The notes under the pieces were generated by a model. It saw only the letters and a list, made by a program, of their open reading frames with translations. It was not told the DNA's origin and searched no databases. A program made the position numbers and the translations under genes. 64,000 nt of DNA from Streptomyces sp. XY006 (GTDB lineage Bacteria; Actinomycetota; Actinomycetes; Streptomycetales; Streptomycetaceae), in the NCBI RefSeq assembly GCF_002237655.1, contig NZ_NOKT01000013.1, forward strand, positions 1 to 64,000, given 5' to 3'. Every line of letters starts with the position of its first letter. Position 1 is the first letter of the stretch. Positions 34,194 to 42,849 of the stretch are shown piece after piece.

Positions 34194-34227
34194 CCCCCAA
34201 GCTCTCGGCTTCGCTCGAGCAGGGGGG
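34194..34227. repeat. Streptomyces-type intergenic hairpin repeat
   Basis: CCCCC-aa-GCTC...GAGC-a-GGGGGG, with the loop TCGGCTTCGCTC, forms a stem-loop 70 bp after murB. I recall nearly identical sequences (CTCCCCCAAGCTCTCGGCTT and on) scattered in many Streptomyces intergenic regions, so this is probably a dispersed palindromic element. It can also terminate the convergent murB and adenosine-deaminase transcripts. Confidence 0.6.
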
Positions 34228-34304
34228 ACCCCCATCGCCCCAGCGGCACGACTGCCCGCAGCTAGGGCGGCCTGCACCCGCCGTCGAACGCAAGGGGACG
34301 TGTC

Positions 34305-34394
34305 GGGGGGTGTCCGCCCGCAGCGGTTGGCGCGTCGACGGACAGTGAGTCGGCACGCAACCCCATCGCGCCGTTCCGAGGACGGACACCCCCC
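34305..34394. repeat. Long-range inverted repeat, possible conserved structured element
   Basis: GGGGGGTGTCCG (34305-34316) pairs perfectly with CGGACACCCCCC (34383-34394) across a 66-nt interior that holds a further CGTCGACG palindrome and GGTTGG/CCAACC-like pairing potential. With the hairpin at 34194 it fills most of the 333-bp gap 34122-34454, which has no gene. Confidence 0.5.
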
Positions 34395-34454
34395 GGCGCG
34401 GCCCCGACCCACAACCCACCGTCAGGCGAAGACGCGCACCCGCCCCCTCGGTCG

Positions 34455-35486
34455 CTAAGACACCAGCCACGCGTCCACCCCCGCCAGCAGTTCCTCCTTC
34501 ACTCCCTCCGGGGCCGCCGATCCGCGGACCGACTGCCGGGCCAGTTCCGCCAGCTCCGCGTCCGTGAAGCCGTGGTGGACCCGCGCGATCTCGTACTGCG
34601 CCGCCAGCCGGGATCCGAACAGCAACGGGTCGTCCGCGCCCAGCGCCATCGGCACCCCCGCCTCGAACAACGTCCGCAGCGGCACGTCCTCCGGCTTCTC
34701 GTACACCCCCAGCGCCACGTTCGACGCCGGGCACACCTCGCACGTCACCTGCCGGTCCGCCAGCCGCTTCAGCAGCCGGGGATCCTCCGCGGCCCGCACA
34801 CCGTGCCCCAGCCGGTTCGCCCCCAGGTCGTCCAGACAGTCCCGCACCGACGCCGGCCCGGTCAGCTCACCCCCGTGCGGCGCCGACAGCAGCCCGGCCT
34901 CCCGGGCGATCGCGAACGCCCGGTCGAAGTCGCGCGCCATGCCCCGCCGCTCGTCGTTGGACAGCCCGAACCCGACCACGCCCCGGTCCGCGTACCGCAC
35001 CGCCAGCCGCGCCAGCGTCCGCGCGTCCAGCGGATGCTTCATCCGGTTCGCCGCGACCAGCACCCGCATCCCGAGCCCGGTCTCCCGCGAGGTCGTCTCC
35101 ACCGCGTCCAGGATGATCTCCAGCGCCGGGATCAGCCCGCCCAGCCGCGGCGCGTACGACGTCGGGTCGACCTGGATCTCCAGCCACCCCGACCCGTCCC
35201 GCAGATCCTCCTCCGCGGCCTCCCGCACCAGCCGCTGGATGTCCTCCGGCTCCCGCAGGCACGAGCGCGCCGCGTCGTACAGCCGCTGGAAGCGGAACCA
35301 GCCCCGCTCGTCCGTCGCCCGCAGGCTCGGCGGTTCGCCGCTGATCAGCGCCTCACTCAGCGCGTCGGGCAGCCGGACCCCGTACTTGTCGGCCAGTTCC
35401 AGCACCGTCGAGGGCCGCATGGACCCGGTGAAGTGCAGGTGCAGATGGGCTTTCGGCAGCTCAGAGACATCACGTACACGCTCCAT
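34455..35486 (-). CDS. add: Adenosine deaminase
   Basis: 343 residues from the ATG at 35486 (MERVRDVSELPKAHLHLHFTGSM). Zinc-binding HLHLH pair near residue 15, SAPHGGELTG (His-Gly-Gly-Glu) near 200, NRLGHGVRA near 220 and the catalytic Asp-Asp in LGADDPLLFGS near 285. It hydrolyses adenosine to inosine in purine salvage; adenine-type or other purine substrates cannot be excluded. Convergent with murB. Confidence 0.92.
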   Translation of the reverse strand: MERVRDVSELPKAHLHLHFTGSMRPSTVLELADKYGVRLPDALSEALISGEPPSLRATDERGWFRFQRLYDAARSCLREPEDIQRLVREAAEEDLRDGSGWLEIQVDPTSYAPRLGGLIPALEIILDAVETTSRETGLGMRVLVAANRMKHPLDARTLARLAVRYADRGVVGFGLSNDERRGMARDFDRAFAIAREAGLLSAPHGGELTGPASVRDCLDDLGANRLGHGVRAAEDPRLLKRLADRQVTCEVCPASNVALGVYEKPEDVPLRTLFEAGVPMALGADDPLLFGSRLAAQYEIARVHHGFTDAELAELARQSVRGSAAPEGVKEELLAGVDAWLVS

Positions 35487-35591
35487 CCAAAGATCCTGCC
35501 GCACGCCTCAGCCGTCCCGGTAGCGGTTTCCCCGAACGTGGTCTTGCTCGCACGGGCAGACGAAGAACCCGGCACGGGCACACGAAGAGAA

Positions 35592-35623
35592 GCGGGCCGC
35601 TCCCCGCAAGGGGAACGGCCCGC
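35592..35623 (-). terminator. Aminotransferase terminator
   Basis: 14-bp stem (35592-35605 with 35610-35623; one G-U) with a GCAA loop, 23 bp past the aminotransferase stop. On the minus strand it is followed by TTCTCTTCG. Confidence 0.85.
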
Positions 35624-35646
35624 CACCGCCTCACGTGAGGCGCAGG

Positions 35647-36873
35647 TCAGTCCCTGGCCTCCGCAAGCAGCTTCTGGATCCGGCTCACGCCCTCGACGAG
35701 GTCCTCGTCACCCAGCGCGTACGACAGCCGCAGGTACCCGGGCGTACCGAACGCCTCACCCGGCACGACCGCGACCTCGGCCTCCTCCAGGATCAGCGCG
35801 GCCAGCTCGACCGTGTCCTTGGGCCGCTTGCCCCGGATCTCCTTGCCGACCAGCGCCTTCACGGACGGGTACGCGTAGAACGCGCCCTCCGGCTCCGGGC
35901 AGACCACGCCGTCGATCTCGTTCAGCATCCGCACGATGGTCTTGCGGCGCCGGTCGAACGCCTCACGCATCGTCGCCACGGCGTCCAGGTCACCGGAGAC
36001 GGCGGCCAGCGCCGCGGCCTGGGCGACGTTGGAGACGTTGGACGTGGCGTGCGACTGCAGGTTCGTCGCGGCCTTGACCACGTCCTTCGGGCCGATGATC
36101 CACCCCACGCGCCAGCCGGTCATCGCGTACGTCTTGGCGACACCGTTGACCACGACGCACTTGTCGCGCAGCTCGGGCAGCACCGCCGGGAGCGAGACCG
36201 CCGAGGCGCCGCCGTAGACGAGGTGCTCGTAGATCTCGTCGGTCAGCACCCACAGGCCGTGCTCCACGGCCCAGCGGCCGATGGCCTCGGTCTCCTGCTC
36301 GCTGTAGACCGCGCCCGTCGGGTTCGACGGCGAGACGAAGAGCACGACCTTCGTCTTCTCCGTACGGGCCGCCTCCAGCTGCTCGACGGTCACCCGGTAG
36401 CCGGTCGTCTCGTCGGCGACGACCTCCACCGGGACACCCCCGGCCAGCCGGATCGACTCCGGGTACGTCGTCCAGTACGGCGCGGGCACGATGACCTCGT
36501 CGCCCGGGTCGAGGATCGCGGCGAAGGCCTCGTAGATGGCCTGCTTGCCGCCGTTGGTGACGAGGATCTGCGAGGCGTCGACCTCGTAGCCCGAGTCGCG
36601 CAGCGTCTTCGCGGCGATGGCGGCCTTCAGCTCGGGGAGGCCACCGGCCGGCGTGTAGCGGTGGAACTTCGGGTTCTTACAGGCCTCGATGGCGGCCTGG
36701 ACGATGTAGTCCGGGGTCGGGAAGTCGGGCTCGCCGGCGCCGAAGCCGATCACCGGCCGCCCGGCGGCCTTGAGGGCCTTGGCCTTGGCGTCCACGGCGA
36801 GGGTGGCGGACTCGGAGATCGCGCCGACTCGGGCGGAGACCCGGCGCTCGGTGGGAGGGGTTGCAGCGCTCAT
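35647..36873 (-). CDS. aspC: Aspartate aminotransferase (class I, subgroup Ib)
   Basis: 408 residues; ATG at 36873 (MSAATPPTERRVSARVGAISES) chosen over one three codons upstream. Class I PLP fold: GAGEPDFPTPDYI near 45, ILVTNGGKQAIYEAFAA near 107, SPSNPTGAVYS near 180 and Schiff-base Lys in NGVAKTYAMTGWRVGW near 245, with Arg in GYLRLSYA for the substrate carboxylate. Interconverts aspartate/2-oxoglutarate and oxaloacetate/glutamate. Its position divergent from tRNA-Trp/secE matches S. coelicolor. Confidence 0.94.
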   Translation of the reverse strand: MSAATPPTERRVSARVGAISESATLAVDAKAKALKAAGRPVIGFGAGEPDFPTPDYIVQAAIEACKNPKFHRYTPAGGLPELKAAIAAKTLRDSGYEVDASQILVTNGGKQAIYEAFAAILDPGDEVIVPAPYWTTYPESIRLAGGVPVEVVADETTGYRVTVEQLEAARTEKTKVVLFVSPSNPTGAVYSEQETEAIGRWAVEHGLWVLTDEIYEHLVYGGASAVSLPAVLPELRDKCVVVNGVAKTYAMTGWRVGWIIGPKDVVKAATNLQSHATSNVSNVAQAAALAAVSGDLDAVATMREAFDRRRKTIVRMLNEIDGVVCPEPEGAFYAYPSVKALVGKEIRGKRPKDTVELAALILEEAEVAVVPGEAFGTPGYLRLSYALGDEDLVEGVSRIQKLLAEARD

Positions 36874-37179
36874 GGGCCCCATCGTTTCAGACAGGAAACG
36901 AGGGCGGCACGGGGGTTTCACAGACTGAACAACGCCGGGCAGACCCCTGAACACCAGTCCGGATCCCGCGCGCGGCCAGGCCGATCTTCAGCCGATATCC
37001 CGGCATCCGGTGCCCTCGCGGCAGGCGATCTTCCGCCAACGTGCCCGTCCCGCGGCCCTATCTGTTCGACGACCGGCCGCGGACCACGTACACTCTCACC
37101 TCGTTGGCCTCTCGCAGGCCGCGCCCGTCCGGTGCACACCAGGCATCCGGACGGATGCGGTACGTTGGGGGACACACAA

Positions 37180-37252
37180 AGGGTCGTAGCTCAATTGGTA
37201 GAGCACTGGTCTCCAAAACCAGCGGTTGGGGGTTCAAGTCCCTCCGGCCCTG
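37180..37252 (+). tRNA. tRNA-Trp (CCA)
   Basis: 73 nt. Acceptor AGGGTCG (37180-37186) with CGGCCCT (37245-37251), one G-U; anticodon loop CTCCAAA gives CCA; T arm GGGGG-TTCAAGT-CCCTC. It lies 108 bp before secE. The 306-bp gap upstream (36874-37179) holds a GCATCCG/CGGATGC palindrome (37143-37158) and presumably its promoter, but no gene. Confidence 0.96.
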
Positions 37253-37360
37253 CTACACACACCTTCGCCAGGATGTGTGCGCATGTACGTACAGCAATGC
37301 ACCGCCGTGCGGCTCAGACCGGGCGCGGCACGGCCACGACCCGGAATCAGGTGAGGACGA

Positions 37361-37645
37361 GTGACGGACGCCGTGGGCTCCATCGACATGCCTGATGCCC
37401 AGGACGAGGCGCCGGAGTCCAAGAAGACCCGCAAGGGCGGCAAGCGCGGAAAGAAGGGCCCGCTGAAGCGGCTCGCCCTCTTCTACCGCCAGATCGTCGC
37501 GGAGCTGCGCAAGGTCGTCTGGCCGAGCCGCAACCAGCTCACGACGTATACGACCGTGGTGATCATCTTCGTCGTCATCATGATCGGCCTGGTCACCGTG
37601 ATTGACTATGGGCTCAGCCACGCCGCCAAGTACGTGTTCGGCTGA
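37361..37645 (+). CDS. secE: Protein translocase subunit SecE
   Basis: 94 residues from GTG. A charged N-terminus of about 40 residues with a Lys/Gly-rich stretch, the conserved amphipathic LALFYRQIVAELRKVVWPSRNQL, then one transmembrane helix (TVVIIFVVIMIGLVTVIDYGL). Clamps the SecY channel. Usual neighbour of nusG. Confidence 0.95.
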   Translation: MTDAVGSIDMPDAQDEAPESKKTRKGGKRGKKGPLKRLALFYRQIVAELRKVVWPSRNQLTTYTTVVIIFVVIMIGLVTVIDYGLSHAAKYVFG

Positions 37646-37725
37646 GCAGCCCGCGAAGAGCGCCGAGGTACCCGGCGCTCCTTTCGCATGTTCCACCCCT
37701 ATGTATCCAGGAAGAAGCAGCCACC

Positions 37726-38580
37726 GTGTCTGACCCGAACGTGAACGACGCCATCGAGCCCGTCGAGTCCGTCGAGGACGAGCTCGACACCGTCGAGGGC
37801 GCGGACAGCGAGGACACCGAGACCTCCCCCGAGGTCGAGGCTGCCGACGCCGTCGCGGACGACGACGCCGCCGAGGCGGAGACCGAGACCGACGAAGCGG
37901 TCGAGGAGACCGACGAAGAGGTCGAGGCCGAGGCCGAGGCCGAGGAAGAGCCCGAGGACGACCGCGACCCGATCGAGAAGCTCCGCGAGGAACTGCGGGT
38001 CCTGCCCGGCGAGTGGTACGTCATCCACACCTACGCCGGCTACGAGAACCGCGTGAAGACCAACCTGGAGCAGCGCGCCGTCTCGCTCAACGTCGAGGAC
38101 TACATCTTCCAGGCCGAGGTGCCGCAGGAAGAGGTCGTCCAGATCAAGAACGGCGACCGCAAGACGATCAAGCAGAACAAGCTCCCGGGCTACGTCCTGG
38201 TCCGCATGGACCTGACGAACGAGTCCTGGGGCGTCGTCCGCAACACCCCCGGCGTGACCGGCTTCGTGGGCAACGCCTACGACCCGTACCCGCTGACCCT
38301 GGACGAGATCGTCAAGATGCTCGCCCCGGAGGCCGAGGAGAAGGCCGCCCGCGAGGCCGCCGAGGCCGAGGGCAAGCCGGCTCCGCAGCGCAAGGTCGAG
38401 GTCCAGGTGCTGGACTTCGAGGTCGGCGACTCGGTCACCGTCACCGACGGCCCGTTCGCCACGCTGCAGGCGACCATCAACGAGATCAACCCCGACTCGA
38501 AGAAGGTCAAGGGCCTCGTGGAGATCTTCGGCCGCGAGACGCCGGTCGAGCTCTCCTTCGACCAGATCCAGAAGAACTAG
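37726..38580 (+). CDS. nusG: Transcription antitermination factor NusG with acidic extension
   Basis: 284 residues against about 180 in E. coli. Residues 1-82 are almost wholly acidic (long Glu/Asp/Ala runs), typical of streptomycete NusG. The NGN domain starts at GEWYVIHTYAGYENRVKTNL and ends after PGVTGFVGN; a second acidic insert (EAEEKAAREAAEAEG) precedes the KOW domain FEVGDSVTVTDGPFATLQA. It binds RNA polymerase and links to Rho and ribosomal protein S10. GTG start. Confidence 0.95.
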   Translation: MSDPNVNDAIEPVESVEDELDTVEGADSEDTETSPEVEAADAVADDDAAEAETETDEAVEETDEEVEAEAEAEEEPEDDRDPIEKLREELRVLPGEWYVIHTYAGYENRVKTNLEQRAVSLNVEDYIFQAEVPQEEVVQIKNGDRKTIKQNKLPGYVLVRMDLTNESWGVVRNTPGVTGFVGNAYDPYPLTLDEIVKMLAPEAEEKAAREAAEAEGKPAPQRKVEVQVLDFEVGDSVTVTDGPFATLQATINEINPDSKKVKGLVEIFGRETPVELSFDQIQKN

Positions 38581-38606
38581 TTTTCTTCCGGACCCACAGC
38601 TTCCGC

Positions 38607-38653
38607 GCAGGTCAGGCGAACGCTCCGGCGCTTGTCTGACCTGCTCGGTTTTT
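38607..38653 (+). terminator. secE-nusG terminator
   Basis: Arms GCAGGTCAG (38607-38615) and CTGACCTGC (38636-38644) with a structured 20-nt loop, followed by TCGGTTTTT. One of the few hairpins here with a true T-run, so a real intrinsic terminator between nusG and rplK. Confidence 0.85.
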
Positions 38654-38750
38654 GGCCGCGCATCCATACCCGTTATCGTTGTGCGGTATGCCTGCATCCG
38701 GGTGGTCCCCGGGCGCGGGCAGGACCCGAACCGAAAGGACCCGGAGAGCT

Positions 38751-39185
38751 ATGCCTCCCAAGAAGAAGAAGGTCACGGGGCTCATCAAGCTCCAGATCCA
38801 GGCCGGTGCCGCCAACCCGGCCCCGCCAGTCGGCCCCGCGCTGGGTCAGCACGGCGTCAACATCATGGAGTTCTGCAAGGCCTACAACGCCGCGACCGAG
38901 TCGCAGCGTGGCTGGGTCATCCCGGTGGAGATCACGGTCTACGAGGACCGCTCCTTCACCTTCGTCACGAAGACCCCGCCGGCCGCCAAGATGATCCTGA
39001 AGGCCGCGGGCATCGAGAAGGGCTCCGGCGAGCCGCACAAGACCAAGGTCGCCAAGATCACCCAGGCGCAGGTCCGCGAGATCGCCGAGACCAAGATGCC
39101 CGACCTCAACGCCAACGACCTGGACGCCGCGTCGAAGATCATCGCCGGCACCGCCCGTTCCATGGGCGTCACGGTCGAGGGCTGA
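38751..39185 (+). CDS. rplK: 50S ribosomal protein L11
   Basis: 144 residues from the ATG at 38751 (MPPKKKKVTGLIKLQIQAGA). N-terminal proline-rich hinge PAPPVGPALGQHGVNIMEF is the thiostrepton/RelA-sensing region; the C-terminal RNA-binding part is DAASKIIAGTARSMGVTVEG. The upstream in-frame extension lacks a good start. Confidence 0.96.
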   Translation: MPPKKKKVTGLIKLQIQAGAANPAPPVGPALGQHGVNIMEFCKAYNAATESQRGWVIPVEITVYEDRSFTFVTKTPPAAKMILKAAGIEKGSGEPHKTKVAKITQAQVREIAETKMPDLNANDLDAASKIIAGTARSMGVTVEG

Positions 39186-39262
39186 GCCCCAACCTCCATC
39201 AGCAGAAGTGGCAGGGCCTGCTCGGCCCGGACCACGACTCCTAAGAATCCACAGGAGCAGTA

Positions 39263-39988
39263 GTGAGCAAGCGCAGCAAGTCCCTTCGCGCTGCGGACGC
39301 CAAGGTCGACCGGGAGAAGCTCTACGCCCCGCTCGAGGCCGTCCGTCTCGCCAAGGAGACCTCCACGACCAAGTTCGACGGCACCGTCGAGGTCGCCTTC
39401 CGCCTGGGTGTCGACCCGCGCAAGGCCGACCAGATGGTCCGTGGCACCGTGAACCTCCCGCACGGCACCGGCAAGACCGCCCGGGTCCTGGTCTTCGCGA
39501 CCGGTGACCGTGCCGAGGCCGCGCGTGCCGCGGGCGCCGACATCGTCGGCGCCGACGAGCTGATCGACGAGGTGTCGAAGGGCCGTCTGGACTTCGACGC
39601 CGTCGTCGCCACCCCGGACCTCATGGGCAAGGTCGGCCGCCTCGGCCGCGTGCTCGGTCCGCGTGGTCTGATGCCGAACCCGAAGACCGGCACCGTCACC
39701 CCCGACACCGCCAAGGCCGTCACCGAGATCAAGGGCGGCAAGATCGAGTTCCGCGTCGACAAGCACTCGAACCTGCACTTCATCATCGGCAAGACGTCGT
39801 TCGACGACACCAAGCTGGTGGAGAACTACGGCGCCGCGCTGGAGGAGATCCTCCGTCTGAAGCCGTCCGCCGCCAAGGGTCGCTACATCAAGAAGGCCGC
39901 CATCAGCACCACGATGGGCCCCGGCATTCCGCTCGACCCGAACCGCACCCGCAACCTCCTCGTCGAGGAGGACCCGGCCGCGGTCTGA
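39263..39988 (+). CDS. rplA: 50S ribosomal protein L1
   Basis: 241 residues from GTG with ACAGGAG upstream. Signature GRLGRVLGPRGLMPNPKTGT near 125 and two-domain L1 fold. Co-transcribed with rplK, 77 bp apart; L1 normally represses its own operon by binding the mRNA. Confidence 0.96.
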   Translation: MSKRSKSLRAADAKVDREKLYAPLEAVRLAKETSTTKFDGTVEVAFRLGVDPRKADQMVRGTVNLPHGTGKTARVLVFATGDRAEAARAAGADIVGADELIDEVSKGRLDFDAVVATPDLMGKVGRLGRVLGPRGLMPNPKTGTVTPDTAKAVTEIKGGKIEFRVDKHSNLHFIIGKTSFDDTKLVENYGAALEEILRLKPSAAKGRYIKKAAISTTMGPGIPLDPNRTRNLLVEEDPAAV

Positions 39989-40012
39989 GCCTGCACGCTC
40001 ACGCAACCGGTC

Positions 40013-40051
40013 ACGGGCCCCGCACCTCTCACAGGTGCGGGGCCCGTTCCC
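40013..40051 (+). terminator. rplK-rplA terminator
   Basis: Perfect 15-bp stem ACGGGCCCCGCACCT (40013-40027) with complement 40033-40047, 5-nt loop, followed by TCCCTTTT. Confidence 0.92.
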
Positions 40052-40115
40052 TTTTCCGGTACGCGCGTCCCCGGCCTGGGTTAACGTGCGGGAACCGGAT
40101 GGGAACGGGGGACGT

Positions 40116-40970
40116 ATGCAGGGCACGACCGTGCGCCGAGCGGGCCTGGCGCTCGCGGCGACCGCGCTGGCGGGAGTGGCCGCCTGCACCTCCCCGGACC
40201 CCGCCGACCGCCCCGGCGCGGACGACCGCGCCCCGCGCGGCGGCTCCCTGGCGGCCCTGCGCTCCGCCGAGCGCGCCACCGAGCGGGCCGGCTCCGCCCG
40301 GGTGGAGTCCACGACGACCATGGGCTCGCTGATGTCCATGACCGCCGACGGCACCCTCGGCTGGCGCGACGGCATCACCGGCACGCTGACCATCACCTAC
40401 ACCGGCGGCACGATCGCCGACACCATGCGCCGGCTGGGCACCACCTCCATGGAGGCCCGCTACCTGCCCGACGCGTACTACGCGCGCATGGGCGAGAAGT
40501 TCGCCGAGAAGGCCGGCGGCAAGCGCTGGATCCGGTACGGCTACGACGACCTCGAAGCCCTCGACGGCGGCTCCGGCGCCCACCTGGGCGACCAGATGCG
40601 CTCCACCACGCCCCACCAGTCCGTCCAGCTGTTGCTCTCCTCCGGGGACGTCCGCAAGACCGGCGAGGAGACCGTGCGCGGCCGGCCCGCCACGCACTGG
40701 TCCGGCACGGTGGACACGGCGGACGTGAGCGACGACGGCCTGCGGAAGCGGCTCACCGAGGCCGGTGTCACCTCCGAGACCGTCGACATCTGGGTCGACG
40801 AGCGCGACCTCCTGGTCAAGAAGGTGGAGAAGGCGCGGATGCCCGACGGCCTGATGACCCAGACCGCGCACTACGGCGACTACGGCGTACGGGTCCGTGC
40901 CGAGCGGCCCCCGCGCTCCGACACCGGGGATTTCGAGGACCTCCTGAGGCAGGGGACCGGGCGGCCCTGA
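40116..40970 (+). CDS. Secreted lipoprotein (LppX/LprG-like)
   Basis: 284 residues from ATG at 40116. Signal peptide with Arg-Arg near the start and lipobox LAGVAAC, acylated Cys24. The mature part has alternating beta segments (TGTLTITYTGG, THWSGTVDTADVSDD, ETVDIWVDERDLLVKKVEK) like the half-barrel lipid-binding lipoproteins of actinobacteria. Shares its plan (SARVESTTTMG..., WIDERD...) with the next gene, so they are tandem paralogues. Function unknown. Confidence 0.82.
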   Translation: MQGTTVRRAGLALAATALAGVAACTSPDPADRPGADDRAPRGGSLAALRSAERATERAGSARVESTTTMGSLMSMTADGTLGWRDGITGTLTITYTGGTIADTMRRLGTTSMEARYLPDAYYARMGEKFAEKAGGKRWIRYGYDDLEALDGGSGAHLGDQMRSTTPHQSVQLLLSSGDVRKTGEETVRGRPATHWSGTVDTADVSDDGLRKRLTEAGVTSETVDIWVDERDLLVKKVEKARMPDGLMTQTAHYGDYGVRVRAERPPRSDTGDFEDLLRQGTGRP

Positions 40971-41060
40971 GGCCCGGAATCCCGATAGATCACTTGTGCC
41001 CCACTGGGATAGGCTCACCGCCTTGCTGTGCAGCAAGCATGCATTCCTTGGGGGGAATCA

Positions 41061-41891
41061 ATGAACAAGTCCATACCCGCCGCCGGTCTCGGTGCCCTGC
41101 TGCTCGCCGCCGGCGCGGTCGGCTGTGGAGCCGAGGAGTCGCCGGAGATGACCCCGGCCGCCGCCGTCGCCAAGGCGGCGAAGAACACGGAAGACATCAC
41201 GTCCCTCCACTACCGCATGAGCGGTACGGCGCCGGAGTCCGGCAAGGTCAAGGGCGAGGCGTCCATGCGCCTGAAGCCCACGATCGCCATGAGCATGAAG
41301 GTCTCGGCGTCGGGCCAGGCGGCCGCCGCCGGGGAGACGGAGATCCGCCTCGTCGACAAGGCCATGTACATCGGTGGGGGAGCCGAGATGGCCAAGGAGA
41401 TGGACGGCAAGACCTGGATGAAGTTCGACCTGTCCGGCTCCGAGGCCGGCAAGGAACTGGACCAGCTGGGTTCGCCCAGCCAGGCCGAGCAGAACCCGGC
41501 GGCGGAGTCCACCTTCCTCACGGGTGCCAAGGACGTGAAGAAGGTCGGCACCGAGAAGGTCGACGGCGTCGAGACGACCCACTACTCGGGCACGGTCACC
41601 CTCGCCGACCTGCGCGCCTCCCTCAAGAAGGAGGACGCGGAGACCCGCGAGCGGCGCGAGAAGAGCATCAAGCAGTACGAGAAGATGGGCGTCGACAAGC
41701 TCACGATGGACATGTGGATCGACGGTGACGACCACACCAAGCAGTTCCGCACCAAGGGCGACACCGACAAGGGCCCGCTCGACATGACCATCACCTTCCT
41801 CGACTACAACGAGCCGGTGGAGATCAAGGCCCCGCCCGCCAAGGACGTCGCCGACCTCGCCGACCTGTTCAAGGACCTCGACGCGAGCTGA
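41061..41891 (+). CDS. Secreted lipoprotein, paralogue of the preceding gene
   Basis: 276 residues from ATG at 41061, GGGGGAA upstream. Signal peptide with lipobox GAVGC, Cys22. Beta-rich mature domain: LHYRMSGTAPESGKVKGEAS, THYSGTVTLADLRASLKKED, and KLTMDMWIDGDDHTKQF parallel those in the upstream lipoprotein. Sits between the L11/L1 and L10/L12 operons, an unusual but conserved streptomycete placement. Confidence 0.85.
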   Translation: MNKSIPAAGLGALLLAAGAVGCGAEESPEMTPAAAVAKAAKNTEDITSLHYRMSGTAPESGKVKGEASMRLKPTIAMSMKVSASGQAAAAGETEIRLVDKAMYIGGGAEMAKEMDGKTWMKFDLSGSEAGKELDQLGSPSQAEQNPAAESTFLTGAKDVKKVGTEKVDGVETTHYSGTVTLADLRASLKKEDAETRERREKSIKQYEKMGVDKLTMDMWIDGDDHTKQFRTKGDTDKGPLDMTITFLDYNEPVEIKAPPAKDVADLADLFKDLDAS

Positions 41892-41930
41892 TCCGGCCGG
41901 CCCCGCCGGTCCGTCGTACGGGCGATTTGC

Positions 41931-41960
41931 TTGACAGCGACCCGTTCCCGTACGCTCCTA
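41931..41960 (+). promoter_or_regulatory. Promoter of the rplJ-rplL operon
   Basis: TTGACA (41931-41936) followed at 18 bp by CTCCTA, or at 14 bp by TACGCT; the perfect -35 and its position just before the L10 leader make a promoter very likely, although the -10 is ambiguous. Confidence 0.5.
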
Positions 41961-42145
41961 CAGAAGCCAAAGACCGCTGGTCGTTACCGCGCGCTCTTAT
42001 CGAGGGCGCGGTGGCCGAAGGATCCGCTGAACGGCGGACGACCCGCGCAGGTGACACAGGAGAAGCTCCCGGAGTGCGCCGCCTCGTGCGTGCGTGAATC
42101 CGGTCGAGCTACGCCCCGTGCGCTTGCGCCGGGGCGTTTCGTTTT
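41961..42145 (+). ncRNA. Ribosomal protein L10 leader with intrinsic terminator
   Basis: The untranslated leader has the order expected for the L10 autoregulatory leader: AAAGACCGCTGG near its start, GCCGAAGGATCCGCTGA with matching GGCGG, then ACCCGCGCAGGTGACA. It ends in a strong hairpin: ACGCCCCG-t-GCGC (42111-42123), loop TT, and GCGC-CGGGGCGT (42126-42137), followed by TTCGTTTT. L10(L12)4 binding to this kind of leader represses the operon; the hairpin suggests premature termination rather than only translational control. Confidence 0.75.
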
Positions 42146-42203
42146 CCCCAGTCCTCCTTCGGGTCCGCGCGGTCCGAATCACCCGGAAGGAGGCCGAGGC
42201 TCT

Positions 42204-42734
42204 ATGGCGAGGCCCGACAAGGCTGCCGCGGTTGCCGAGCTGACGGACAAGTTCCGCAGCTCCAACGCCGCTGTGCTGACCGAGTACCGCGGTCTCACCG
42301 TGGCGCAGCTCAAGACGCTGCGTCGTTCGCTCGGTGAGAACGCCCAGTACGCCGTGGTGAAGAACACGCTGACCAAGATTGCGGCCAATGAGGCCGGGAT
42401 CACGCTCGAGGACCAGCTCTTCGCTGGTCCGACGGCCGTCGCCTTCGTCACCGGTGACCCGGTGGAGTCGGCGAAGGGTCTTCGTGACTTCGCCAAGGAC
42501 AACCCGAATCTCATCATCAAGGGCGGTGTCCTTGACGGCAAGGCGCTGTCCGCCGATGAGATCAAGAAGCTTGCGGACCTCGAGTCCCGCGAGGTTCTGC
42601 TCTCCAAGCTGGCCGGTGCCATGAAGGGCAAGCAGTCCCAGGCTGCCTCTGTCTTCCAGGCGCTGCCGTCGAAGCTCGTCCGCACCGTGGACGCGCTCCG
42701 TGCCAAGCAGGACGAGCAGGGCGGTGCCGAGTAA
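42204..42734 (+). CDS. rplJ: 50S ribosomal protein L10
   Basis: 176 residues from the ATG at 42204, with GGAAGGAGG upstream. Reads MARPDKAAAVAELTDKFRSS, then TEYRGLTVAQLKTLRRSL and the C-terminal helix that anchors L7/L12 dimers (VRTVDALRAKQDEQGG). Controlled by the leader above. Confidence 0.96.
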   Translation: MARPDKAAAVAELTDKFRSSNAAVLTEYRGLTVAQLKTLRRSLGENAQYAVVKNTLTKIAANEAGITLEDQLFAGPTAVAFVTGDPVESAKGLRDFAKDNPNLIIKGGVLDGKALSADEIKKLADLESREVLLSKLAGAMKGKQSQAASVFQALPSKLVRTVDALRAKQDEQGGAE

Positions 42735-42849
42735 CTCGGCTCGCATCCCGGCCGCCGCTGCCTGAACGCGGCGACCGTAGCGGGCCAGTAGTACGCCCGC
42801 CTCACATGTACATCCGGCACCTGCCGATTTAGTGGAAGGACCGCCAATC

